From positions 1 to 29,904 of the forward strand of contig JAVVPE010000017.1 in assembly GCA_036655915.1 (NCBI GenBank): a stretch of DNA of 29,904 bases, given 5' to 3'. Shown here piece by piece: positions 1 through 6,789 of this stretch (its first letter is position 1; the number at the start of each line of letters is the position of its first letter). Source of the stretch: JAVWGW01 sp036655915. GTDB lineage: Bacteria; Actinomycetota; Coriobacteriia; Coriobacteriales; Eggerthellaceae. The notes under the pieces were generated by a model. It had not been told where the DNA came from. It saw nothing but the letters and a program-made list of their open reading frames with translations, and made no database searches. A program made the translations under genes and the position numbers.

Positions 1-26
1 TGGTTGCGAACACGCGCCGCTGTCGT

Positions 27-93
27 GTATCAGTTAGTGTATCACTTGCGTATCACTTTCGTAAATGATACCTAAGTGATACATAAGTGATAC
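27..93. repeat. Six-site GTATCACTT / AAGTGATAC array forming a long hairpin
   Basis: Three direct 9-mers (27-35 GTATCAGTT, 39-47 GTATCACTT, 50-58 GTATCACTT) are followed by three copies in the opposite orientation (63-71 AAATGATAC, 74-82 AAGTGATAC, 85-93 AAGTGATAC). Start-to-start spacing is 12, 11, 13, 11 and 11 bp, about one helical turn, and the array is symmetric around position 60. As single-stranded nucleic acid it folds into a stacked hairpin: 50-58 pairs with 63-71 around a TCGT loop, 39-47 with 74-82 perfectly, and 27-35 with 85-93 with one mismatch. The last copy touches the stop codon of the minus-strand gene at 93-440. It could be a multi-site operator for a gene left of the window, or a 3' RNA hairpin; there is no clear T-tract of a standard terminator. 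I recognise no binding protein. Confidence 0.85.
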
Positions 94-440
94 TACTTCT
101 TGCGTTTGCCCCAGGTTGTTTTTATGGGTTTGGGGCGATATTGGGGATGGCGGTGCAGAAACACCATGCGGCATATAGTGGTGATGCCCAAGGCCAGGGC
201 AGACGTGATTAGAAAGCTTGAGGCTAAATCGGTCATGGGAAGGTTGTGTTCGGCCAGCGCATAGAGGGTGACAAGCAAAAAGAATGCCGAAAGCGCGCCG
301 GTAAGCCAGGTGAAGGCTTTGATAAGCACTTCTTTGGCGTGGTTGGGCGATGTGCGAAACATCACGACCAAATAAACTATCACGGCAATAATGCCCAGTA
401 CCACCAAAAGAGGAAAAACCCGATACAGGCGAATAAACAC
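93..440 (-). CDS. Small three-helix membrane protein of unknown function
   Basis: 115 residues. The sequence shows three hydrophobic segments (about residues 10-28, 44-64 and 73-95) and a basic C-terminal tail ending WGKRKK, which suggests a cytoplasmic C-terminus. I do not recognise a family. I chose the GTG at 440 because AAAGGA lies 9 bases upstream of it. A longer frame beginning with TTG at 467 has no ribosome-binding site and would start at the edge of the inverted repeat at 468-512. The TAG stop ends exactly where the array at 27-93 begins. It is separated from the next minus-strand gene by about 120 bases, so it may have its own promoter, but I see no good sigma-70 match. Confidence 0.6.
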   Translation of the reverse strand: MFIRLYRVFPLLVVLGIIAVIVYLVVMFRTSPNHAKEVLIKAFTWLTGALSAFFLLVTLYALAEHNLPMTDLASSFLITSALALGITTICRMVFLHRHPQYRPKPIKTTWGKRKK

Positions 441-467
441 AGCTTCCCATCCTTTCGGCGTAGCCAA

Positions 468-512
468 AGCGCGCGCGTGATTGTGTAGTGCTTATCGTAT
501 CACGCGCGCGCT
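468..512. repeat. 13-bp perfect inverted repeat, alternating CG, upstream of the membrane-protein gene
   Basis: Positions 468-480 (AGCGCGCGCGTGA) are an exact reverse complement of 500-512, separated by 19 bases; pairing continues for another four bases (CCAA/TTGG) after a one-base bulge. It lies 28 bases upstream of the GTG start at 440 and would be in the leader or promoter of that gene. The right arm contains GTATCACG (497-504), close to the repeat unit of the array at 27-93. Roles to consider are an operator dyad, a leader hairpin, or a terminator for transcription arriving from the gene at 563-1186; there is no T-tract. Confidence 0.75.
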
Positions 513-562
513 TGGCACCGAGGGTCAATCAGGCAAGGATGCCTTCTTTTGGATGGGTGTTG

Positions 563-1186
563 CTAAAAACCGGTAACTTTTGACATTTTGAACGAAACGG
601 CCACAGCATCTCCTGAAGTGGTTCCTACCGTTTCGTACTTCCATATACCACCAGCGGCCAAGTTCGAGGTGTTAGCCAAAGACGTGCCCACTTGCGCGCC
701 ATCGGCATCCAACAGGGAATACGTTATTTGCACATAGCCGATTTCCTTGTCGGTCAAATTGGTGAAGGTGCCGCTGACGCCATACATGCCATAGCCTTTG
801 TCCACCAAGGCTTCGTTGGCAAGCGTATATTTTTCCTTCGACTTTTCGGGTGCGGCAGCTTCGTTTTTCGCAGCGCCATCACTGCTGGGTGCGGCTTCCG
901 AAGTTGCTTTATCGGAAGTTGAAATCGAAGCTTCGCTGGCCGCCGTGCTGCAGGCACCCACACAGCTTCCCATGCCCAGCAACACAAGCACCAACACGAT
1001 AAGCACCCAGAACCATGCGCGCTTGTAAAACGGCTTCTGCTTGGCACCACACGCCGGGCACACATCCGCAAATTTCGGCATGGAAGCGCCGCATTTTTTG
1101 CAGGGCTTCTGCGGCACGGGTACAGGAGCATTTGCGGGCACCGCGCCGCTTACGTTTTGTGGCGGCTGGTTGTTTTGATCTGACAT
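563..1186 (-). CDS. Zinc-ribbon, single-pass membrane protein with FxLYD domain
   Basis: 207 residues. An N-terminal zinc ribbon has two CxxC knuckles (Cys29/Cys32 and Cys43/Cys46). It is followed by one transmembrane helix (about 58-79), a low-complexity Ala/Ser/Lys stretch (about 80-115), and a C-terminal beta domain (about 118-207) resembling the FxLYD family (GTFTNLTDKEIGYVQITY). This is a common Gram-positive layout: a cytoplasmic zinc ribbon, a membrane anchor and an outside domain of unknown binding role. The start has a clear site, AAGGGG 5 bases before ATG. It follows the kinase gene in the same direction after 155 bases, so it may be a separate unit. Specific function is unknown. 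Confidence 0.8.
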   Translation of the reverse strand: MSDQNNQPPQNVSGAVPANAPVPVPQKPCKKCGASMPKFADVCPACGAKQKPFYKRAWFWVLIVLVLVLLGMGSCVGACSTAASEASISTSDKATSEAAPSSDGAAKNEAAAPEKSKEKYTLANEALVDKGYGMYGVSGTFTNLTDKEIGYVQITYSLLDADGAQVGTSLANTSNLAAGGIWKYETVGTTSGDAVAVSFKMSKVTGF

Positions 1187-1341
1187 CTTTTCCCCTTCGG
1201 TCTGCGCATAAGCGCGTTAACATTGCTGCACTCATGTTAAACAGAGGGGCTTTTCAATGCATTAGCTGCCGGCTAAGAAGGGCTTTCTTTTCGGGGAAAA
1301 ACAACTGGTCAACCGCAGGGCTGCGCGGCGATATAGCTGCA

Positions 1342-2571
1342 CTAGACACCCGAAGGAAGCGCCACACCAAGAAGGGCAAGAAGAAAAAACGCGCAGCAAA
1401 ATGAAAGAGCACACGCAAGCAGTTCCTTGCGCAAAGACACCGAAGCAAGCACGGGCACCAGGCGACGCAAAGGCCTTCTGTCGCTCATCAGATACAGCGC
1501 CGGAACAAAGATGAACACCATCATAACAAGCGTGAACAAAAGCCGATAGGTCAAAGAATGTGCTTCCAGCGAAGATGCCGGCGTGGGTAAAAACGCCAGC
1601 TGGAAGGCCGCAACGAAGAAGAGCACTAGCGTAAGGGCAAGAAAAACATCCCACACAATTCCTACGCCTACAGGAATACGTGCCAAAAAGGGTTTGCGGT
1701 TGGGTGGCGCAAACGCGGGCGGCTTGCCTTCTTTTTGCCCTTCCCCACCAGCAGGTTTGCCCGCCCCTAAAACCAGCGCATCCTGAAAAGCGCGCTTCAA
1801 TTCTTCTGCACTTTGAAAGCGCGCTTGCGGGTCAAGTTCGGTAGCGCGCACAAGAACCTGGCGCAGACCCGGCGGCACCTGTGGCGCAACAAAACCCTGC
1901 TTGCGCACCTGGCCATCGGCCGTTTTCCCTGTTAAGCAAAAATAAAGCAGCATACCCAAGGCATACACATCGCTGCGCACATCGGTCTGGCCGAAGCCAA
2001 ACTGTTCGGGCGGCGCATAGGCGCGCGTGCCGAAATGATGGGTGTCTTCTTCGCCATCTTGCTTAAAGGTGCGGGCAATGCCGAAATCGATAATGGTCAG
2101 GGTTTCCTGTGACACCATCACGTTGGAAGGTTTAAGGTCGCGATGTATAAGGGGCGGGTCAAACTTTGTGTGCATTTCACTGACCGCATCGCACAAGCAG
2201 GGGAAAAGATCGGCCGCTAAAACGCTGCTTGCACCGCAGCGCCCCACCACCGCCTGCAGCGTTTCGCCGGGCACGCATTCCATGATGATGGCGTTGTTTT
2301 CCTCCAGCGCGTAATATTCAAAAACCCGCGGAAGGCAGGCAAAACGGGTTCCTGCGCGGCTTTGCGCATACAGGTTTTCATACGCGCAGCCCAGCCCCGC
2401 ATCCTGGCTGATATATTTGCGTATGAAAGGGCCTTGTTCGGCGCCATTTTTCCCGACAAAATAGACCTTCTGCGTTGTTTCGTAAGGGGTGGTTTTAAGC
2501 ACTTCGGCCACGCGATAGCAGGCGTCGTGCGCATGATGGGAAAGATATTCGCTCAGTTCGTCGTGTGTCAT
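1342..2571 (-). CDS. Membrane-anchored Ser/Thr protein kinase (Hanks type)
   Basis: 409 residues from the chosen ATG. The kinase domain fills about residues 15-275. Visible motifs are a candidate ATP-anchoring lysine (Lys52 in FIRKYI), catalytic loop HRDLKPSN, DFG, and the activation segment GTRAYAPPEQ. The glycine-rich loop is weak. After a proline-rich linker the C-terminal third has several hydrophobic stretches, so the kinase probably sits on the cytoplasmic face through three or four helices; no PASTA repeats are seen. The frame is open further upstream, but ATG at 2571 is 10 bases after the HTH gene's stop and has AGGGG just before it (tight spacing), whereas the longer starts run into that gene. 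The HTH protein encoded immediately upstream is a likely partner or substrate (inference). Confidence 0.88.
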   Translation of the reverse strand: MTHDELSEYLSHHAHDACYRVAEVLKTTPYETTQKVYFVGKNGAEQGPFIRKYISQDAGLGCAYENLYAQSRAGTRFACLPRVFEYYALEENNAIIMECVPGETLQAVVGRCGASSVLAADLFPCLCDAVSEMHTKFDPPLIHRDLKPSNVMVSQETLTIIDFGIARTFKQDGEEDTHHFGTRAYAPPEQFGFGQTDVRSDVYALGMLLYFCLTGKTADGQVRKQGFVAPQVPPGLRQVLVRATELDPQARFQSAEELKRAFQDALVLGAGKPAGGEGQKEGKPPAFAPPNRKPFLARIPVGVGIVWDVFLALTLVLFFVAAFQLAFLPTPASSLEAHSLTYRLLFTLVMMVFIFVPALYLMSDRRPLRRLVPVLASVSLRKELLACALSFCCAFFLLALLGVALPSGV

Positions 2572-2581
2572 AGCCCCTATG

Positions 2582-3031
2582 TTAGCAGATAGTTTCTTCT
2601 TCAAAGCGGTAAAGCTCTTCATCGACCTGCTGAAGCGTGTAGTGCCTGTTAAGGCAAAAAATAATGAGGGCATCGCGGCGGTTTTTGCAGTAAAGTTCGT
2701 TGACCCCAGCCGCCTGCAGCAGGCGATTAGCTTCTTGCAAGCTTAGATGCAGGGCGAATACCAGCTGCAATATTTTATTGCGCGAAGCCTTGCGCTGCCC
2801 CTTGAAAATTTGGTAGCCGAATGTTTCGTTGAGGCCGGCCGCGCGCACAACGGCCACGCGGCTTACGGAATACTTTTCAAGCAGGTATTCCAAATACTGC
2901 GGCAAGCTGCGTGTTTCCTGGGGGAGTTTTTCCGTAAATGCCTGCGGCGTAGGAGCGCCAAGAAGCTCTTGCAGCAGTTCGTCGGTAAGCGGTTCTTCGC
3001 TTGGCAATGCCTTGGGCTGCGGTTCTTCCAT
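2582..3031 (-). CDS. Helix-turn-helix protein paired with Ser/Thr kinase
   Basis: 149 residues. After an acidic N-terminal region (1-50) comes an HTH-like core (about 50-105) containing YLLEKYSVSRVAVVRAAGLN and then YQIFKGQRKASRNKIL, the pattern of XRE-like proteins in Gram-positives (helix, turn, 'YQIF.G.R.PSRDKIL'). A conserved-looking tail with NRRDALIIF follows (about 115-125). Members I recall from this family are encoded directly beside Hanks-type kinases, as here. Probably a DNA- or protein-binding partner of the kinase. It starts one base after the dgt stop (TAACATG), which implies translational coupling, and ends 10 bases before the kinase. The target is unknown. Confidence 0.78.
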   Translation of the reverse strand: MEEPQPKALPSEEPLTDELLQELLGAPTPQAFTEKLPQETRSLPQYLEYLLEKYSVSRVAVVRAAGLNETFGYQIFKGQRKASRNKILQLVFALHLSLQEANRLLQAAGVNELYCKNRRDALIIFCLNRHYTLQQVDEELYRFEEETIC

Positions 3032-3032
3032 G

Positions 3033-4100
3033 TTACTTTAACCAGATATCTTTGCCCACGTGGCGCCATGAATGGGGGATGTAAATGTCTTCGTAGATGC
3101 TTGTGGCATAGCGGTCGGTCATGCCTGCCACGTAATCGGTTACGGCGCGCACATCATCGCCCGCGCACACTGCGCGATATTCTGCGGGGACTTCGTTTAT
3201 GTGGCTCATGAAATAATCGAACAGTGCTTCGATTAAATGCAGCGCTTTTACCACTTCGCGTTCAACCACGGGCGCGCTATACACGCGTTCAAACAAAAAG
3301 GCACGCAGACAATTCATGGCTTCCCATATTGGTTGGCTAAGCGCAATATCATCGCTGGCCGCAGAGGTTTTTACCATATCGACCACAAGCGTTTCAATGC
3401 GCGCGGAGTGGTTTGCCCCCAGCAAGCGGTGGATAGTTTCAGGCAAATCATCTTCGGTAAGCACGCCCGCGCGAATGGCGTCGTCGATATCGTGGTTGAC
3501 GTAGGCGATGCGGTCGGCCGTGGCCACGATGCGGCCTTCCAGGCTTTCGGCGCGACGGGTGCCCGTGTGGCACACAATGCCATCGCGCACTTCGGCGCTA
3601 AGGTTTAAGCCCTTGCCATCGTTTTCGATCACTTCCACCACACGCAGACTTTGCAGGTTGTGCCGGTAAAGGCCCCGCCCCGCCACGGCGTGCGGATCGA
3701 TGCCGCGACGTTTGGCAAGGCAGGCCGAAAGCGCTTCTTCACCGGTGTGTCCAAACGGGGTATGCCCCAAATCGTGCCCGAGCGCGATGGCTTCCGTTAA
3801 ATCCTCGTTTAAGTTCAAGGCACGCGCAATGGTGCGGGCAATTTGCGCCACTTCCAGGGTGTGCGTTAGGCGCGTGCGGTAATGGTCGCCTTCCACCGCC
3901 AAGAAAACCTGGGTTTTGTGGGAAAGGCGGCGAAACGATTTCGCATGAATAATCTTGTCGCGGTCGCGCTGGAAATCGGTGCGCAAAAAATCGGGTGCCG
4001 ACGAAAATGCGCGGCCTTCGCTTTCATCGGAAAACGTGGCATCTTCGGCCAGGCAGGCATGTTCGAGCGCTTCTTTTTCCTCACGTTTCACGATTTCCAT
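3033..4100 (-). CDS. dgt: Deoxyguanosinetriphosphate triphosphohydrolase-like protein (HD domain)
   Basis: 355 residues from the chosen start. dGTPase-family enzymes hydrolyse dNTPs to deoxynucleoside and triphosphate in the cytoplasm, limiting dNTP pools. The HD metal-site residues are present: His80 in RTRLTHTLEV and His109-Asp110 in GHDLGHTPFGH. The N-terminal signature RTDFQRDRDKIIHAKSFRRL is typical. The frame extends upstream to 4163, but ATG at 4100 has a good site (AGGAAAGG) and clears the preceding gene by 20 bases. The length fits the shorter dgt-like bacterial proteins; whether it prefers dGTP or accepts all dNTPs cannot be read from sequence. It is followed by the HTH-kinase pair with a one-base gap. 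Confidence 0.93.
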   Translation of the reverse strand: MEIVKREEKEALEHACLAEDATFSDESEGRAFSSAPDFLRTDFQRDRDKIIHAKSFRRLSHKTQVFLAVEGDHYRTRLTHTLEVAQIARTIARALNLNEDLTEAIALGHDLGHTPFGHTGEEALSACLAKRRGIDPHAVAGRGLYRHNLQSLRVVEVIENDGKGLNLSAEVRDGIVCHTGTRRAESLEGRIVATADRIAYVNHDIDDAIRAGVLTEDDLPETIHRLLGANHSARIETLVVDMVKTSAASDDIALSQPIWEAMNCLRAFLFERVYSAPVVEREVVKALHLIEALFDYFMSHINEVPAEYRAVCAGDDVRAVTDYVAGMTDRYATSIYEDIYIPHSWRHVGKDIWLK

Positions 4101-4120
4101 GGCGCTTTCCTTTCCTGCGG

Positions 4121-5065
4121 CTAATCGAGGCGATAGGTCACTTTCGCGATGGGGCTTTCCCATACAGCCACTTCTTTAAGCGTAATGTGGGGCGGCAGCG
4201 TTTGCGCCAGGCGTTCAAAAAGCACGCGAGAAAGATGTTCCGCCGTGGGATTGATAGTATCGAAGGGCGGCACATCGTTTATATAGTGGTGATCATAGGC
4301 ATCCAAAATGGCGTGCAAATCGGTTTTGATCGCCTTGAAATCGTAGAGAAGCCCCACTTCATCAAGCTGGGTGCCGGCTATAATCACTTCCACATCCCAG
4401 GTGTGCCCGTGCAGGTATTGGCAGGGGCCATCGTATCCGGGTAAAGCGTGGGCGGCATCGAAGTGGTCTTTGACCATAAGTTCATACATGGGGGTTCCTT
4501 TCGGCTGCGCGGGTGCGGGCGATGGTGCCGGTGCCGGTTCGGTTTGGGGAAAAGAGGCGGCGGCGGCAGCAGCGGCCGCAGCAGCAGTACCAGCCGCAGC
4601 GTCGCCGTCAAACAGCGTGAGGGCCGGGATTTCATAGGCGACCAAAAACGTGCCCACGGCGGCCTTGGCATCCATGGCCGCGTTGGCCAGGGCATCGGCT
4701 TCCTTGTTGTCGCTGCGATAGACATGCTGGATGTCAAAATGCGAAAACTGCGCCGCCAAGCTGCGCGCCTGCAAAAACAAGGGCTTCAGATCGGCACTTT
4801 TAACCTTGTAGGCCCCCAGCATTTGCTTGACCATCAGTTCGCTATCGGCGCGCGCGCTCAGGTGTTGCACGCCTGCCGCCAGGGCATTTTGCATGCCCCA
4901 CACAAGGGCGCTGTATTCTGCCACATTATTGCTTGCGGTGCCCAAAAAGGTACCCGCGCAGGCCAGGGCATCGCCGGTGGCACCATCGAGCAGTTCAAAC
5001 CCGCAGCCCGCAGGTCCGGGGTTGCCGCGCGATCCACCATCGCTGTGAAGGATGGCTGCCAGCAT
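4121..5065 (-). CDS. Bifunctional RNase HI / 6-carboxytetrahydropterin synthase (QueD) fusion
   Basis: 314 residues in one open frame. Residues 1-140 form an RNase HI domain with DGGSRGNPGP and the four acidic catalytic residues Asp9, Glu50, Asp74 and Asp124; it degrades RNA in RNA-DNA hybrids. Residues about 150-192 are an Ala/Pro-rich linker with a run of ten alanines. Residues 193-314 form a complete QueD domain (122 residues, the usual full length): zinc histidines in AAHALPG and LHGH, catalytic Cys in GPCQYLHGH, DHH and a late Glu (AVWESP). QueD makes 6-carboxytetrahydropterin for queuosine and other 7-deazapurines. An internal ATG at 4489 with AAAGGA before it could give separate QueD. 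The start overlaps the upstream stop by one base (TAATG). No other queuosine gene is in the window. Confidence 0.92.
   Translation of the reverse strand: MLAAILHSDGGSRGNPGPAGCGFELLDGATGDALACAGTFLGTASNNVAEYSALVWGMQNALAAGVQHLSARADSELMVKQMLGAYKVKSADLKPLFLQARSLAAQFSHFDIQHVYRSDNKEADALANAAMDAKAAVGTFLVAYEIPALTLFDGDAAAGTAAAAAAAAAASFPQTEPAPAPSPAPAQPKGTPMYELMVKDHFDAAHALPGYDGPCQYLHGHTWDVEVIIAGTQLDEVGLLYDFKAIKTDLHAILDAYDHHYINDVPPFDTINPTAEHLSRVLFERLAQTLPPHITLKEVAVWESPIAKVTYRLD
4496..4501 (-). promoter_or_regulatory. Internal ribosome-binding site ahead of the QueD domain
   Basis: On the minus strand AAAGGA lies 6 bases before the in-frame ATG at 4489-4487, which begins MYELMVKDHFDAAH, exactly where stand-alone QueD proteins start. 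This suggests that QueD can be made alone as well as in the fusion, or that the site is a relic of a once separate gene. Not proven by sequence. Confidence 0.55.
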
Positions 5066-5784
5066 TATTCAACAACCAACAAGCGAGCACAGTGCGGGCA
5101 GGTGGCAAGCGGTGCCTGCGCGCGCACGGAAAGCAAACGGTTAGGATCTATATGGTTGCGACACGCCGAACATTGATCTTCACGCAGGCGCGCGATGGCC
5201 ACGCCGCCGCAGTGTTTGGCGGCCTTTTCGTAGCGCGCCAACAGATCGGCGTCCATTTCGGCGGCAATGTGTGTGCGGTCGGCCTTGGCATGCGCGATAC
5301 CATCACCCAGGGTGCCCCCTTCGCTTTGAAAGCTTTCTATGGCAGCTTCCTCTTCGGCTTTCACCTGGGAAAGTGCGGCGACAACCTGATCTTGCACAGC
5401 CTTTATTTGGGCGACGCGATCTTCTGCAACAAGCAGGTTTTCTTCCAGCGTGTTGCGCCGTTTTGCAAAGCCGTTGAGTTCTTTTGTCAGCGCTTCCACA
5501 CTGCGATAATCGCCCCGCGACGCGTCGATTTTCTCTTGCGTTGCCTTCTGCTTTTCGGCAAGTTGTTCATCCTCGAACGTGACCCGCGACACTTCGCGGT
5601 CGGCTTCCTTTTTCATTTCAGCCAGTTTTTCCTGCTTGGCCGCGATGCTCTGATACTTTTTGCGCGCTTCTATGATACGCGCGCGCTGCGGTAAGGCATC
5701 GAGCTTTTTTTGGTTCTGCATGATCATCAAATCAAGCTGCTGAAGCACGAGTAATGGTTTCACATCTTCGAGGTTTAGGGGCAT
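5065..5784 (-). CDS. Coiled-coil protein with C4 zinc ribbon (DUF164 / zf-RING_7 family)
   Basis: 239 residues. Residues about 10-175 are a long charged coiled coil; the C-terminus has a four-cysteine zinc ribbon (CSACRNHIDPNRLL ... CPHC). This matches the C4-type zinc-ribbon family that is encoded beside Nif3-like genes in many bacteria (mycobacterial Rv2229c type). A nucleic-acid-binding or scaffold role is suspected for the family but not settled. The frame is open to 5934, but the ATG at 5784 has AAGGA in front and clears the Nif3 stop by 19 bases; the upstream residues look non-coding. It overlaps the RNase HI-QueD start by one base, so the two are probably coupled. Confidence 0.88.
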   Translation of the reverse strand: MPLNLEDVKPLLVLQQLDLMIMQNQKKLDALPQRARIIEARKKYQSIAAKQEKLAEMKKEADREVSRVTFEDEQLAEKQKATQEKIDASRGDYRSVEALTKELNGFAKRRNTLEENLLVAEDRVAQIKAVQDQVVAALSQVKAEEEAAIESFQSEGGTLGDGIAHAKADRTHIAAEMDADLLARYEKAAKHCGGVAIARLREDQCSACRNHIDPNRLLSVRAQAPLATCPHCARLLVVE

Positions 5785-5803
5785 AGTATTCCTTATCTTT
5801 GTA

Positions 5804-6703
5804 TCAACGACGGCTAGCTTCGGGATAAGCCCAGTTATCGCCCAGGTCCAACAGGGTGATGGCAGCGGGTGCCACACCCAGCGATTCCACGGCTTCGACG
5901 AGCACCGCACAAAGCGGTATTTCGCTGGTATCATGTCCTAGATCGATGATACACAAACCCGCCTCGCAAGCTGTGAGCGCATCGTGATATTTGATTTCTC
6001 CACACACCAAACAATCCTGACCTGCGGCCAAGCAGGTGGCCGCCATATCCCCCGCCGAGCCCGTGGCGGTGACCACGCGGGAAAGCTCTGTGGAAAAATC
6101 GCCCCACACGCGCGGCGCGCGCCCGAACACCGCCGTGCAGCGGGCGGCAAGGTGCGCCAGCGTCAAGGGTGTTTCGGCGGCTTTGGGCACGCAGAACTGA
6201 CCATAGCCCAGCGTGCGCGAACCCGCAATGGGCTGCGCCACGCCTTTGAACTGCAGGTTAAGCAAGCCGGGCAGCACTTTTTGCGCTTCGCGCGAAACAT
6301 CGAGCGCCGTGTGAAGCGATAAGACGGTCACGCCCTGCTTTATGGCTGCCCATACAGCGGCACCTTCGCTTGCCCCCGCGCGCGTTGCCGGAGTAAATTT
6401 CTGGGGAGGTGCCAGGTAAAGCGGATGATGCGTCAGCAAGACGTTGGCGCCGGCTGCCGCAGCGGCATCGATGGCTGCCCGCGTAGGATCAAGCGCCACC
6501 GCCACGCCCGTTATGGGTTGCGAAGGGTCGCCCACCGTGATGCCGGTGCGATCCCATTCTTCGGCAGTAGCGGCGGGAAATTTCTTCAAAAGGGCGGCTT
6601 CCAAAGCGCTGATGTTTGCCAAAGCCACGCGGCGCGATAGCGTGCCTGTGCGGCGGGGCGCCAAACCTTGCGCCGGTGTATCTGTTTTGCTTTCCTTAAC
6701 CAT
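5804..6703 (-). CDS. Nif3-like dinuclear metal centre protein
   Basis: 299 residues of the NIF3/YbgI family, a widely conserved metal-binding hexamer whose reaction is unsettled (often labelled GTP cyclohydrolase 1 type 2). The metal ligands are visible: THHPLYL (His92-His93), HTALD (His131, Asp135) and DLGHDTSE (His257, Glu261). The first 28 residues are a basic extension that most members lack, yet the start has the best ribosome-binding site nearby (AAGGAGGT, 5 bases before ATG), so I keep the long form. The neighbouring zinc-ribbon and RNase HI genes are the conserved actinobacterial cluster. Length is near the short end of the family, without the PII-like insert of larger homologues. Confidence 0.9.
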   Translation of the reverse strand: MVKESKTDTPAQGLAPRRTGTLSRRVALANISALEAALLKKFPAATAEEWDRTGITVGDPSQPITGVAVALDPTRAAIDAAAAAGANVLLTHHPLYLAPPQKFTPATRAGASEGAAVWAAIKQGVTVLSLHTALDVSREAQKVLPGLLNLQFKGVAQPIAGSRTLGYGQFCVPKAAETPLTLAHLAARCTAVFGRAPRVWGDFSTELSRVVTATGSAGDMAATCLAAGQDCLVCGEIKYHDALTACEAGLCIIDLGHDTSEIPLCAVLVEAVESLGVAPAAITLLDLGDNWAYPEASRR

Positions 6704-6789
6704 CTGCGACCTCCTTACGGATTTGTTTCCTTTTATGCCAAGGCCTCATTTGGGCTTTGCTCAAGCCAAGGCCCAGACCCTTATCTTCC

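Noticed and set aside
27..93. CRISPR array
   Set aside because: Units are 9 bp with 2-4 bp between them and change orientation; no spacers of CRISPR length.
27..93. Plasmid-type iterons or replication origin
   Set aside because: Mirror symmetry and location at the 3' end of a chromosomal gene, with no DnaA boxes or rep gene in view.
34..528. 164-residue minus-strand frame overlapping the small membrane protein
   Set aside because: It runs through the inverted repeat and the six-site array, has no hydrophobic pattern or family match, and the overlapping frame has clear membrane helices.
4480..4500. Possible frameshift or misassembly joining RNase HI and QueD
   Set aside because: The frame is continuous with a designed-looking flexible linker and no repeated or lost bases are evident, so a true fusion is preferred, though comparison is still needed.
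4448..5176. 242-residue plus-strand frame opposite the RNase HI-QueD gene
   Set aside because: Antisense mirror of the fusion; Gly/Ser runs come from the alanine-codon tract.
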